The translations under genes and the position numbers were made by a program. Below are positions 16,598-24,816 of a stretch of 39,248 nt of DNA, one piece after another. Each line of letters opens with the position of its first letter. Positions within the stretch are counted from its first letter, which is position 1. This DNA is from Paraburkholderia sp. C35. GTDB lineage: Bacteria; Pseudomonadota; Gammaproteobacteria; Burkholderiales; Burkholderiaceae. The stretch spans positions 1 through 39,248 of the forward strand of contig NZ_QBUY01000086.1 of NCBI RefSeq assembly GCF_003121405.1, given 5' to 3'. Under the pieces are notes generated by a model. That model was given only the letters and a program-made list of their open reading frames with translations, was not told the origin of the DNA and searched no databases.

Positions 16598-17361
16598 GCG
16601 ATCGCGGCGGCCGGCCGCGCAACGAGGACGCGACGGGCGACTGGTCAAGCGAGCGTCTCTATTACTGCGTGCTTGCAGACGGCGCCGGCGGCCATGGCGG
16701 CGGCGATACGGCGTCGGCCATCGTCGTCAATAGCGTGCTCGCCGACCTGCGCTATCTGACCGTCGCCGAGTTGCCGCCCACGGGGCAACGCCTCGTGCGC
16801 GCCATCGAACATGCAAACGCAAACATTCTCGAAGAACAGGCGCATGGCGACGCAGCATTGAAAGACATGCGCTCGACCGTCGTGCTGCTGGCCATCGACT
16901 GCGAACTGCGCACTGCAGCATGGGCGCATTGTGGCGATTCGCGGCTTTACTGTTTTCGCGGCGGACAAGTGAGCGTGCAAACGCGCGATCACAGCCTGGT
17001 TCAGGAGATGGTCGATGCGCACCTGATCAAGCCTGGCGACGCGCGTCATCACCCGCGCCGCAATGTGTTGCTTGCCGCGCTCGGTACGCCGGGCGAACTC
17101 GACATCGACAGCTTCGATGGCACGTTTGCGCTGCTCGATCGCGATGCGTTCCTGCTTTGCAGCGACGGCTTGTGGGAGTATGTCGACGAGACTTACATGA
17201 GCGAGGCGCTGGGCGGCGCCGCGACGCCGGATGCATGGCTCGGCGCGCTCGCGGCACGCGTGCGCAGCATGGCGCCCGCAAGCCACGACAATTTCAGCGC
17301 GCTGGCCGTCTGGATCGCCGATCCCGACGATATGCAATCGACTGTGCTGAAGGTGAGTTGA
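16573..17361 (+). CDS. pppA: PP2C-type Ser/Thr phosphatase (PppA-like)
   Basis: The 262-residue PP2C/PPM phosphatase shows the metal-binding motifs in order: RNED at 16-19, ADGAGGHGGGDTAS starting at about residue 35, GDSRLY, CSDGLWE and the C-terminal DNFSALAVW. In T6SS loci such phosphatases reverse Thr phosphorylation of the FHA protein. The frame is open from 16441, but upstream sequence is shadow coding of the previous gene. I chose the GTG at 16573 because AGAGG lies six bases upstream and the protein then starts directly at the PP2C fold. It overlaps the previous gene by 25 bases. The next gene's GTG follows its TGA with no gap. Confidence 0.88.
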   Translation: MRLATASLSDRGGRPRNEDATGDWSSERLYYCVLADGAGGHGGGDTASAIVVNSVLADLRYLTVAELPPTGQRLVRAIEHANANILEEQAHGDAALKDMRSTVVLLAIDCELRTAAWAHCGDSRLYCFRGGQVSVQTRDHSLVQEMVDAHLIKPGDARHHPRRNVLLAALGTPGELDIDSFDGTFALLDRDAFLLCSDGLWEYVDETYMSEALGGAATPDAWLGALAARVRSMAPASHDNFSALAVWIADPDDMQSTVLKVS

Positions 17362-19380
17362 GTGACGCCGGTACAACCCGACGCGCTGCATCGGCTCGGA
17401 CTGCTCGCCTGTCAGACCGGCCAACGCGATGCCGGCATTGCGCTGATGCAGCAGTCGCTGGCGGCAAGACCGGATGCCGTGTGCTGCAACGATCTCGGCA
17501 TCGTGTTGCGCGAACAGGGGCGGCTCGCGCAGGCTATCGCTCATCTTCGCCAGGCGCTCGCGCTGCAGCCGGACTTTGCAGAGGCCCATAACAATCTCGG
17601 CAATGCCTTGAAGGATGCGGGCGATCTGCAGGCAGCAGAAGCGAGCTATCGCAAGGCCATCGCATTGCGCCCGGACTTCGCGCAGGCTTACGTGAATCTG
17701 TCCGCTGTATTGCGCCGTCAGCAATCGCACATGCTCGCGGTGACGACTGCGTTGCGCGCAGTGGAACTCGCACCGGCACTGGCTGAAGCACATAACAATC
17801 TGGGCAATGCGTATCAGGGACTCGACGATCTCGCCGCGGCTGCCGCCAGCTATCGGCGCGCACTCGAACTCAATGCCGCCGATGCGTCCGTGCATCACAA
17901 CCTGTCGCTGGTGCTGCTCAAGCGCGGGCAGTACGCCGACGCGCTCACGCATTGCCGCCGTGCAATCGCGGCGGGCGCACCCAATGCATCGATGCATGTT
18001 TGCCTTGGCGATATTCTGCGCGCACAGGGCGATCTGGACGGCGCGATCGATGCATATCGCGCAGCTCATCGTCTTGATCCTGACAGCACGACATTGGCGC
18101 TGCAACGTCTGCTGTTCTGCTCTGCCGGTTCTGCGCGCGTCACGCCACAGCAGTTTCTGGAAGACGCCCTGCGCCACGGCCGAGTCATGGCAAGCCGGGC
18201 GCAACCATTCGTGCATGACCGTTGGCAACGCGCCGCTCAATCGGCGGGCCGGGCGTTGCGCGTTGGCTTCGTTTCGCCCGATCTCCGGTTGCACCCTGTC
18301 GGCATCTTTCTTGAGAACGTGCTCGCGCACCTCGACAGCACCCGCGTTGAACCCATTGCATACGCCACGCGTTCCGACGAAGACGAGGTCAGCGCGAGAC
18401 TCAGAAAGCACTTCAGCGCGTGGCACAGTCTCACGGGAATGGACACCGGGTCAGCGGCGCGGCGCGTGTTCGACGACGGCATCGACATACTGATCGATCT
18501 GGCGGGTCACACCGCGTGGTCCGGCCTGCCGATGTTCTGGTGGAAGCCTGCACCTGTACAGGCAAGCTGGATCGGCTTCTTTGCGACCACGGGATGCGAG
18601 GCGATGGATTACATCATCGGCGACCGCCATGTATTGCCCGCAAGCGAACAAGGCCATTTCGTCGAACAGCCCTGGCGTCTGCCTGAAAGCTATCTGTGCT
18701 TCACGCCGCCGCCCTATTGCATCGATATTGCGCCGCCACCGATGCAAACAACCGGCGCAGTCACGTTCGGCTTTTTCGGCAAGCTCATCAAAGTCACCGA
18801 CGACGTTATCGCGCTCTGGTCAGAACTGCTGCGCGCCGTGCCACGATCCCGTCTCTACCTGAAGGCACTCGAACTCGAATCACACGATGTCCAGCACATG
18901 CTGGCACACCGGTTCGCTGTACATGGCATCGCGCCCGAGCGTCTGATTCTCGAAGGCGCATCACCCAGAGCGCACTATTTCGAAGCCTACAATCGCGTCG
19001 ATATTGCGCTCAGCCCGTTTCCCTACTCCAGCGGCACGACAACGGTAGAAGCGTTGTGGATGGGCGTTCCCGTCATTGCTCTTGCAGGCGACCGCTTTGT
19101 CGCGCACATTTGCGAAAGCATGTTGCATGCTGCAGGGCTCGCAGAGTGGATCGCTCCGAACCGGCACGCGTATGTGGCAAAGGCCATTGCCTTGGCGAGT
19201 GACGGTGCGACGCTCACGCATGTGCGCCAGACGTTGCGCGCACGCATACTAGCCTCGCCGCTTGGTGACGCACATCGATTCGCGCGGAACCTGGAATCAG
19301 CCTTTCACGCGATGTGGCAACGCTATCTGAATAGCGACATGGCAACGGCAACAAGCAGTATCCATTCAGATCGACACTAA
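17362..19380 (+). CDS. TPR-containing GT41 glycosyltransferase (OGT/HMW1C superfamily)
   Basis: The 672-residue cytoplasmic protein has six or more tetratricopeptide repeats (about 8-245), each with the NNLGNA or equivalent core, followed by a GT41 catalytic region. Landmarks are RVGFVSPDLRLHPVG (about 298-312, with the His-Pro of the family), LIDLAGHTAWSG, the APVQASWIGF segment, GKLIK (about 475, UDP-site Lys) and PFPYSSGTTTVEALWMGVPV (about 551-570). Family members transfer a sugar from a UDP donor to Ser/Thr (OGT) or Asn (HMW1C). It starts with GTG directly after the pppA stop. Its TAA overlaps the TAG of the convergent tpsA gene. Substrate is unknown: the neighbouring TpsA exoprotein or T6SS parts are the candidates. 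Confidence 0.88.
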   Translation: MTPVQPDALHRLGLLACQTGQRDAGIALMQQSLAARPDAVCCNDLGIVLREQGRLAQAIAHLRQALALQPDFAEAHNNLGNALKDAGDLQAAEASYRKAIALRPDFAQAYVNLSAVLRRQQSHMLAVTTALRAVELAPALAEAHNNLGNAYQGLDDLAAAAASYRRALELNAADASVHHNLSLVLLKRGQYADALTHCRRAIAAGAPNASMHVCLGDILRAQGDLDGAIDAYRAAHRLDPDSTTLALQRLLFCSAGSARVTPQQFLEDALRHGRVMASRAQPFVHDRWQRAAQSAGRALRVGFVSPDLRLHPVGIFLENVLAHLDSTRVEPIAYATRSDEDEVSARLRKHFSAWHSLTGMDTGSAARRVFDDGIDILIDLAGHTAWSGLPMFWWKPAPVQASWIGFFATTGCEAMDYIIGDRHVLPASEQGHFVEQPWRLPESYLCFTPPPYCIDIAPPPMQTTGAVTFGFFGKLIKVTDDVIALWSELLRAVPRSRLYLKALELESHDVQHMLAHRFAVHGIAPERLILEGASPRAHYFEAYNRVDIALSPFPYSSGTTTVEALWMGVPVIALAGDRFVAHICESMLHAAGLAEWIAPNRHAYVAKAIALASDGATLTHVRQTLRARILASPLGDAHRFARNLESAFHAMWQRYLNSDMATATSSIHSDRH

Positions 19381-22300
19381 AAATCGCCGCAACCATGCGC
19401 GCTGTTGAGCAACATGCAACTGTTCAGATTCGGTTGCGAACGCACACGCTTCCATTCGACTGCCAGCAGATCCTGCGTATCGCCCGGTGGCGCCGTGCTG
19501 AATAGCGGCTGGTTCGATCCAATGCAGATGTTCGCGCCTTGCAGGTTGTTCTCGTAGACGAAGGTCTGTTGCTCGCTGCTGAAGAACGATTGCAAGCCCG
19601 CCTGGGCGACGGGATTGAGCACGGGTATCACCGTCAGCGCGCCTGGCACTTCATCGACGATATAACCGACGCTCGACGCATAGTTCGGGTTGGTCGGATA
19701 CTGGCCCGGCAGCGAATTGCCGTTGGCGGGCGTGGTCACGGAACCCGTCAGCGTGCCGCTCGCCGTGTCGCCGTTGATCAGACCGCTGGTGCTGATGGTG
19801 AAGACGGGGTTCGGTGCGCCCGCGAAGCGCGTCGCGCCATTGGCGCTCACGATCACGGTCGGTCTCGCGATGTACACATAATGATCGCCCGTCGTGGACA
19901 CGGTGCCGCCCCAACTGCAACCCGCGCCGAAGGTGCAACCGTAGAAGTTCGGCTGCGTCGTGTTGGGTTGCACGTTGCCGCGTGTTTCGCCTGTCCATGT
20001 GCTGGCCCAGATGCGCCAGCCATTGGCCGCGCTCAGTGCGCCTGCGCTGCCCGCATTGAAGAGTCCGTTTTCGGCGACGAGATCGACCGTGCCGCCCGCA
20101 CTCAGACCACTGTTGAGCGCGAGATTGCCCGTGGTGGCCTGCGCCACCAGATTGCCTGTCAACGTCGAGTTGCTGCCGTTCAATGTGATCAACTGGCCCG
20201 TGGTCGAGTCGTAGCTCTGACTGGTAACGGGACCGATGGCGAAGCCCTGCGAGTTCGTGAAGTTCACGTTGCCCGCGTTGACCATGGCCAGCACGCCGAC
20301 GTTGTTCTGCGGATCGCTCAGCGTGAAATTTCCCGGTCCGGCGAGCAGCAGATTCGCTGCCTGGATGCCACCCGGATCGGTGCCCGGCCCCGCCGACGAC
20401 AAGGTCAACGTATAGCCCGGCAGCGACATGCCATCGTTCATCGCAATGCCCTGGCTGCCCGCGCCGGGATTGGCCAGCGTCAGGTTGGTGGTGAAGACGG
20501 GCTTCTGCGTGCAGGGCGTGCCATCACATCCGGCGCCGCCCACTGTGAACTTGCCCGTCTGCGTGGTGCTGCCGAGCACGACGTTCTGAAAGCCACTGAA
20601 CTGTCCGTAGAACATCGCTTCGTCGATGCTCAGACCCTGCACCGTCACGAACAACCCGATCGGCAAGGCGTCGCCACTGGTAAAGCCAAAGGTCGCCGGG
20701 TCCACGCCACCGGGAACCAGCGTCAGCGTGCCACCACTGGACGTGATCTGTGCCGTCACGCCCTCGATCGACAGGCTGCTGGTCGTGTTGTCATTCATCG
20801 CGCGCAATGTCACGTTGCCGCCCGTGCCCGCTGAAATCTGGGTGCAGCCGCTGCACTCCTCCGTGATCTGCACGCCGGGCAACGGCTGGTTGGTCGCGCC
20901 TGCGATGGATACCGACCCACCCGGCCCGGTCGCCAGAATCTTCGAGTCGAGAATGTTGACGCCGATCCCGTTCGCGTTTTGCGCAGGCGTACCTGTGCCC
21001 GTATAGACACCGCGAATGTCGATCGAGCCGCTTTGCGTGCTAATGGTCGAATCGAGAATATCGATCCCCTCGGTCGCGAAGGTCGTGCAGCCGTTCCCTG
21101 GTCCCGCGGCGGCGCCATAGAGCGCGATATTGCCGGAGCCGGTCGTCAGCGTCGCCCCTTCGAGTTCGAATCCGGGGACGTTCGTGCCGCTCGAAGTGGT
21201 GATGCCCTGATTGGCTTCGAGATCGATCGATCCCGCACCTGTCGTGACCGAGACGCCATACCCGAGCGTGATCGCCGACGCGAAGTTGCCCGGCAGGCTC
21301 GAACCGTGAATCGTCACCGATCCATTATCGACGCCGCCCGGCCCGGTGACGCGCGTATCGATGTTGCTGCTGAAGCTGACCCGCACGCCGTCGCTGGATT
21401 TGCCATCCAGTCCGGCGCCGATCGTCACGCTGCCACCGTTCGTGAGCAGCTGTCCGTCGAGTTCGATGAAATTGGTGCCGGCCGTCGCCTTCGACTGGTT
21501 CGCCGTGAATACGAGGTTCAGCGAACCCGCCGATGCCGTGATGCTCTGGTCATCGAGCAGGATCGAGCCGGCGGCGCTGAGCGTCAGCGTCGGCACGAAA
21601 GCAGAGGCTTCCGTCTTGTTGATGGGCGTTTCGATGTAGATGTTGCCCGCCTGTCCGCCTCCCGTTCCCGTCGAGATCGTCACCGATGTGCCGGCGTTGA
21701 GCGGTCCTTCGATCTGCGACTCGGTGAAGGCACTATTGTTGCCCTCGGCGGTGAAGGTGATCGGCGGCGGTGGCCCTGCGGGGAGATCTTCGGCGCGCAC
21801 GCCTTCCTCTTCCTCGTCGCCGACGAGATAGACATCGAATGGATCGAGCAACCACGTGCCGCCTTTTCCGTGCGGCGCCGATGCATCGATCGTCGCGCCC
21901 GTGGTATCGAGGTAATGGCCCGAGGTTTCGATCATCCCGCCATTGCCGCCTTGTGCACCGCCCTTCGCTGTCAGCGTGCCGTACAGGCGGCTCGCCGTCG
22001 TGCTGAACGCGACGACGTGGCCACCGTTGCCGTTCGTCAGCGCGTCGGCGTGAATGCTCGCCGTCGGTGACATCCACACGGCATTGGCATTGCGGAGATC
22101 CGCATCGCCACCTGCCGCGCCGCCGCCGAAGCGCACCGTGCCACCACCCGCTGCGCCGCTGGCATCGATGCGCGCGCCATCCGTGAGGGCGACGTCGTAG
22201 CCCGTCACATCGACCTTGCCGCCCGCGAGGCCCGCACCGCCCGTTGCATCGAGCGTGCCGCCGACCATCGCTACGCCATTGGTGCCACCATCGAGCACGA

Positions 22301-23111
22301 TATGTCCGTTGCGCTCGGCAAGGCTTTGCGCACGCACGATGCCCTGCTGGTTGATCACCACGCCCGCGAGCGCATCGGCTGTCTGCGCGCTCATGACCAC
22401 CATGCCGCCATCGGCAGCGAGCGTGCCCGTGTTGCCGATCAGCGCATGCGCGGCGCCTCCGTTTATCTTCAGCGTGGTCAGGCCGTCGCCGGCGAAGTCG
22501 ATGGTAATGTCGTTGCCCGCGCCCAGCGCGACCGTTCCCAGTTTCGCGGTCACTATCCCCGCATTGCTGACGCTGCCGCCCAGCAACGCAATCGTGCCGC
22601 CTGGCCCGGCGATCAGCGTGCCGGCGTTGCTGACGGGCGCGACCGAATTGCCGACGAAGCGGAAATTGCCCGCCAGAAAATCGGCGTTCGAAATGTTGAG
22701 CGTCGACGCCACCAGCGACCCGACATTCACCGACGAACCGGGCGCGAAGATCACGCCCGCCGGATTGATGATGAACACCTTGCCGTTCGCGCGCAGTTGC
22801 CCGGCGATGGTGCTCGGATTGTTGCCCATCACGCGATTGAGCAACGCCGCCGACGATGAAGGCTGCGCGATCGTCACGCCTTCGTTTGCGCCGATCGAGA
22901 AGGTGTTCCAGTTGACGATGGCCTTCGGCGTGGTCTGCGTGATGGTCATCTGACCGGCGCCCGGCGTGTTGACGTTGACGTTGCCCGACACGACCTGGGC
23001 GCCCGTCGGATTCGCCAGCGCGCCGGGCGCGCATGCCGCCGCGAACAGCGCGGCCACGGCGCTCGCAACGGCGCCAGCACGCCGTTGTCGCAGGTTGATT
23101 GGCTTTCTCAT
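19377..23111 (-). CDS. TpsA-type two-partner-secretion exoprotein (adhesin-like)
   Basis: The 1244-residue protein has a basic, extended signal peptide (about 1-34, ending in ALAN), then a TPS domain (haemagglutination-activity type, about 35-150) with the INPAGVIFAPGSSVNVGSLVAS motif. A long Gly/Ala/Asn-rich beta-helix follows, interrupted by an acidic Glu run and Pro run near residues 430-445. An MBG/YDG-like Ig domain lies near the C terminus, and the tail ends with Cys1232 and Cys1241 spaced as in the HMW1 anchor. It contains at least ten Asn-x-Ser/Thr sequons. The open frame extends to 23492, but the ATG at 23111 has GAGGTG upstream and begins the signal peptide. It is eight bases after tpsB. 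Stop is TAG. Confidence 0.9.
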   Translation of the reverse strand: MRKPINLRQRRAGAVASAVAALFAAACAPGALANPTGAQVVSGNVNVNTPGAGQMTITQTTPKAIVNWNTFSIGANEGVTIAQPSSSAALLNRVMGNNPSTIAGQLRANGKVFIINPAGVIFAPGSSVNVGSLVASTLNISNADFLAGNFRFVGNSVAPVSNAGTLIAGPGGTIALLGGSVSNAGIVTAKLGTVALGAGNDITIDFAGDGLTTLKINGGAAHALIGNTGTLAADGGMVVMSAQTADALAGVVINQQGIVRAQSLAERNGHIVLDGGTNGVAMVGGTLDATGGAGLAGGKVDVTGYDVALTDGARIDASGAAGGGTVRFGGGAAGGDADLRNANAVWMSPTASIHADALTNGNGGHVVAFSTTASRLYGTLTAKGGAQGGNGGMIETSGHYLDTTGATIDASAPHGKGGTWLLDPFDVYLVGDEEEEGVRAEDLPAGPPPPITFTAEGNNSAFTESQIEGPLNAGTSVTISTGTGGGQAGNIYIETPINKTEASAFVPTLTLSAAGSILLDDQSITASAGSLNLVFTANQSKATAGTNFIELDGQLLTNGGSVTIGAGLDGKSSDGVRVSFSSNIDTRVTGPGGVDNGSVTIHGSSLPGNFASAITLGYGVSVTTGAGSIDLEANQGITTSSGTNVPGFELEGATLTTGSGNIALYGAAAGPGNGCTTFATEGIDILDSTISTQSGSIDIRGVYTGTGTPAQNANGIGVNILDSKILATGPGGSVSIAGATNQPLPGVQITEECSGCTQISAGTGGNVTLRAMNDNTTSSLSIEGVTAQITSSGGTLTLVPGGVDPATFGFTSGDALPIGLFVTVQGLSIDEAMFYGQFSGFQNVVLGSTTQTGKFTVGGAGCDGTPCTQKPVFTTNLTLANPGAGSQGIAMNDGMSLPGYTLTLSSAGPGTDPGGIQAANLLLAGPGNFTLSDPQNNVGVLAMVNAGNVNFTNSQGFAIGPVTSQSYDSTTGQLITLNGSNSTLTGNLVAQATTGNLALNSGLSAGGTVDLVAENGLFNAGSAGALSAANGWRIWASTWTGETRGNVQPNTTQPNFYGCTFGAGCSWGGTVSTTGDHYVYIARPTVIVSANGATRFAGAPNPVFTISTSGLINGDTASGTLTGSVTTPANGNSLPGQYPTNPNYASSVGYIVDEVPGALTVIPVLNPVAQAGLQSFFSSEQQTFVYENNLQGANICIGSNQPLFSTAPPGDTQDLLAVEWKRVRSQPNLNSCMLLNSAHGCGDF

Positions 23112-23119
23112 CGCCCACC

Positions 23120-24808
23120 TCAGAACGTCTTCGTCAGTTGCACGTAAAAGCGCGGCACCTTGTCGTCGCCGGACGTGTCGGAGCCTGTGGTGCGCCATGC
23201 CACTGTGCCCTGCAACGCAATACCGCCGGGCGCGATCAGGTAAGCGCCAAAGCCCACGCCGCTGCGCGTGATGATGTTCGGCCCCTGGTTCGGCCGCGAA
23301 TTCGCGTTGTACCAGCCTGTGCCGTAGTCGAAGAAACCGAACACGGTTGCCTTCGAATTGACCGCGTAGCGTCCTTCGACCGTCGCGACGAAGCCTTCGT
23401 CGACCAGCCCTTCCGACGGCGAATACGCGCGCACGGCGTGCGGCCCGCCGAGCAGGAAGCGCGACGAGTTGTCGAGCGTCGTAGCCGCCCACTGTCCCGA
23501 GATGCCCGCGAACATGCTGAAGCGCTCCGTGACGGCATTGAGGCGGTTCGCAAAGAAGGTCGCACGCATCTCGTTGCCCTCGGTGTTGCGTCCGAACGCG
23601 GAGGCATCCAGTTGCTCGTTGGCCGCATTCCTGAAATGCAGGCTGCCGATCAGCAGTTCCACATCCGCGCTGTTGAAGCCGCCACCGAACACCGCATCGC
23701 GGCCTTCGTAGCTCAGGCCGATGCTGCCTTCGATCAACGATCGCGGATTGTGCGAATCCACCGCGCCGATGTTGTCGATGAGATCGCGATACTCGAGGTT
23801 CGCGCGCGCCAGCAGGTTCTGGTTGCGGGTGCGCAACAACGGATGCGTCACCGTCAGGTCGGCGACGGTCGCTTCACCCTGCGCATCGAGCGAAGCGAAC
23901 TCCTTGCCGAGCGAGTAATTCAGCCGCGACAGCGCAATGCCCACGCGCGTGCCATACGCGTTGACGGGCGCTTCATAACCGATACGGCCATACGCGGTAT
24001 CGAGCCGCTCGCTGGCGAGCACCCGCACATCGAGGTTATCGCCGATCATGAACGGCGAATTGAAACGCGCCAGCGCGCCCAGTCGCCAGGTGCCGCTCGA
24101 ATCCGCGCCGTAGTTGTCGAGATCGACCGCGAAGGTCCAGCGCTTGGCAGGCGCGACGCTGATGGTCAGATCGACGGTGCCGGGTTCGTCGCCTGTTTCT
24201 ATCGCCGACGTCACGACGATGCCCGGCAGGTCCGACAGCAGCAGCATGGTGCGTTCGAGATCGTGCTGCTGCAGCGGCTGGCCGACGGGAATCTGCGCGA
24301 CGCGCTCGCGCAGCAGGTTTTCGCGGATCGGCGTGCCTGCCGCAATATCGAGCCGCACATGGCCGACGCGGCCTTCGAGCACCGTGAATTCGACCGTGCC
24401 TGCGCTCACGTCCTGCGCGGGAATCACCACCTGCGCAAGCAGATAGCCGCGCGTGCGATAGACCTGCGTGATCTTCGCCGCCATCGCTTCGAGATCCGCG
24501 AAACCGATCTGCTTGCCGATCTGGTCGCGCACGGGCGCAAGCAGTTCGTCGGACGGGATCGTGTCGTTGCCCTGGACCGTGATGCCCTTGAGCACGAAGG
24601 GCGGCCCCGCCGCCGTCACGGGCGGCGCGCCCGGTTGCGGCGGCACGGCGGGCAGCGCCTGGCCGCCGCCGGGAGGCGCTGGGCGCGTGTCGCGCGGCGC
24701 GGTCTGCTGCAGGATGCTGCCCGCCTTCGGCAGCGTCTGGCCCCAGGCGATCGTTCCACTGCCACTGCAGGCCAGCAACGCCGCTGCAATCAGTCGGAGT
24801 CTGTTCAT
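23120..24808 (-). CDS. TpsB outer-membrane transporter (ShlB/FhaC/HMW1B family)
   Basis: The 562-residue protein starts with a signal peptide (cleavage near GTIAWGQ), followed by a Pro-rich linker, POTRA domains (about 75-230, with GNDTIPSDELLAPV and YRTRGYLLAQVVIPAQ) and a 16-strand barrel ending in the terminal Phe signature (VQLTKTF). The conserved barrel-loop motif appears as LGGPHAVRAY (VRGY in most relatives). It exports the TpsA protein across the outer membrane. The start ATG at 24808 is chosen because upstream codons lack a signal peptide and overlap the CHAT gene. It is eight bases downstream of the CHAT gene and eight upstream of tpsA, so the three form one operon. Confidence 0.93.
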   Translation of the reverse strand: MNRLRLIAAALLACSGSGTIAWGQTLPKAGSILQQTAPRDTRPAPPGGGQALPAVPPQPGAPPVTAAGPPFVLKGITVQGNDTIPSDELLAPVRDQIGKQIGFADLEAMAAKITQVYRTRGYLLAQVVIPAQDVSAGTVEFTVLEGRVGHVRLDIAAGTPIRENLLRERVAQIPVGQPLQQHDLERTMLLLSDLPGIVVTSAIETGDEPGTVDLTISVAPAKRWTFAVDLDNYGADSSGTWRLGALARFNSPFMIGDNLDVRVLASERLDTAYGRIGYEAPVNAYGTRVGIALSRLNYSLGKEFASLDAQGEATVADLTVTHPLLRTRNQNLLARANLEYRDLIDNIGAVDSHNPRSLIEGSIGLSYEGRDAVFGGGFNSADVELLIGSLHFRNAANEQLDASAFGRNTEGNEMRATFFANRLNAVTERFSMFAGISGQWAATTLDNSSRFLLGGPHAVRAYSPSEGLVDEGFVATVEGRYAVNSKATVFGFFDYGTGWYNANSRPNQGPNIITRSGVGFGAYLIAPGGIALQGTVAWRTTGSDTSGDDKVPRFYVQLTKTF

Positions 24809-24816
24809 TGTTCTTC

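Noticed and set aside
16645..18426. 593-codon minus-strand open frame across pppA and the GT41 gene
   Set aside because: It lies antisense to two genes with clear PP2C and GT41 motifs, its product is Arg/Cys/His-rich without any recognisable domain, and high GC content produces such long shadow frames.
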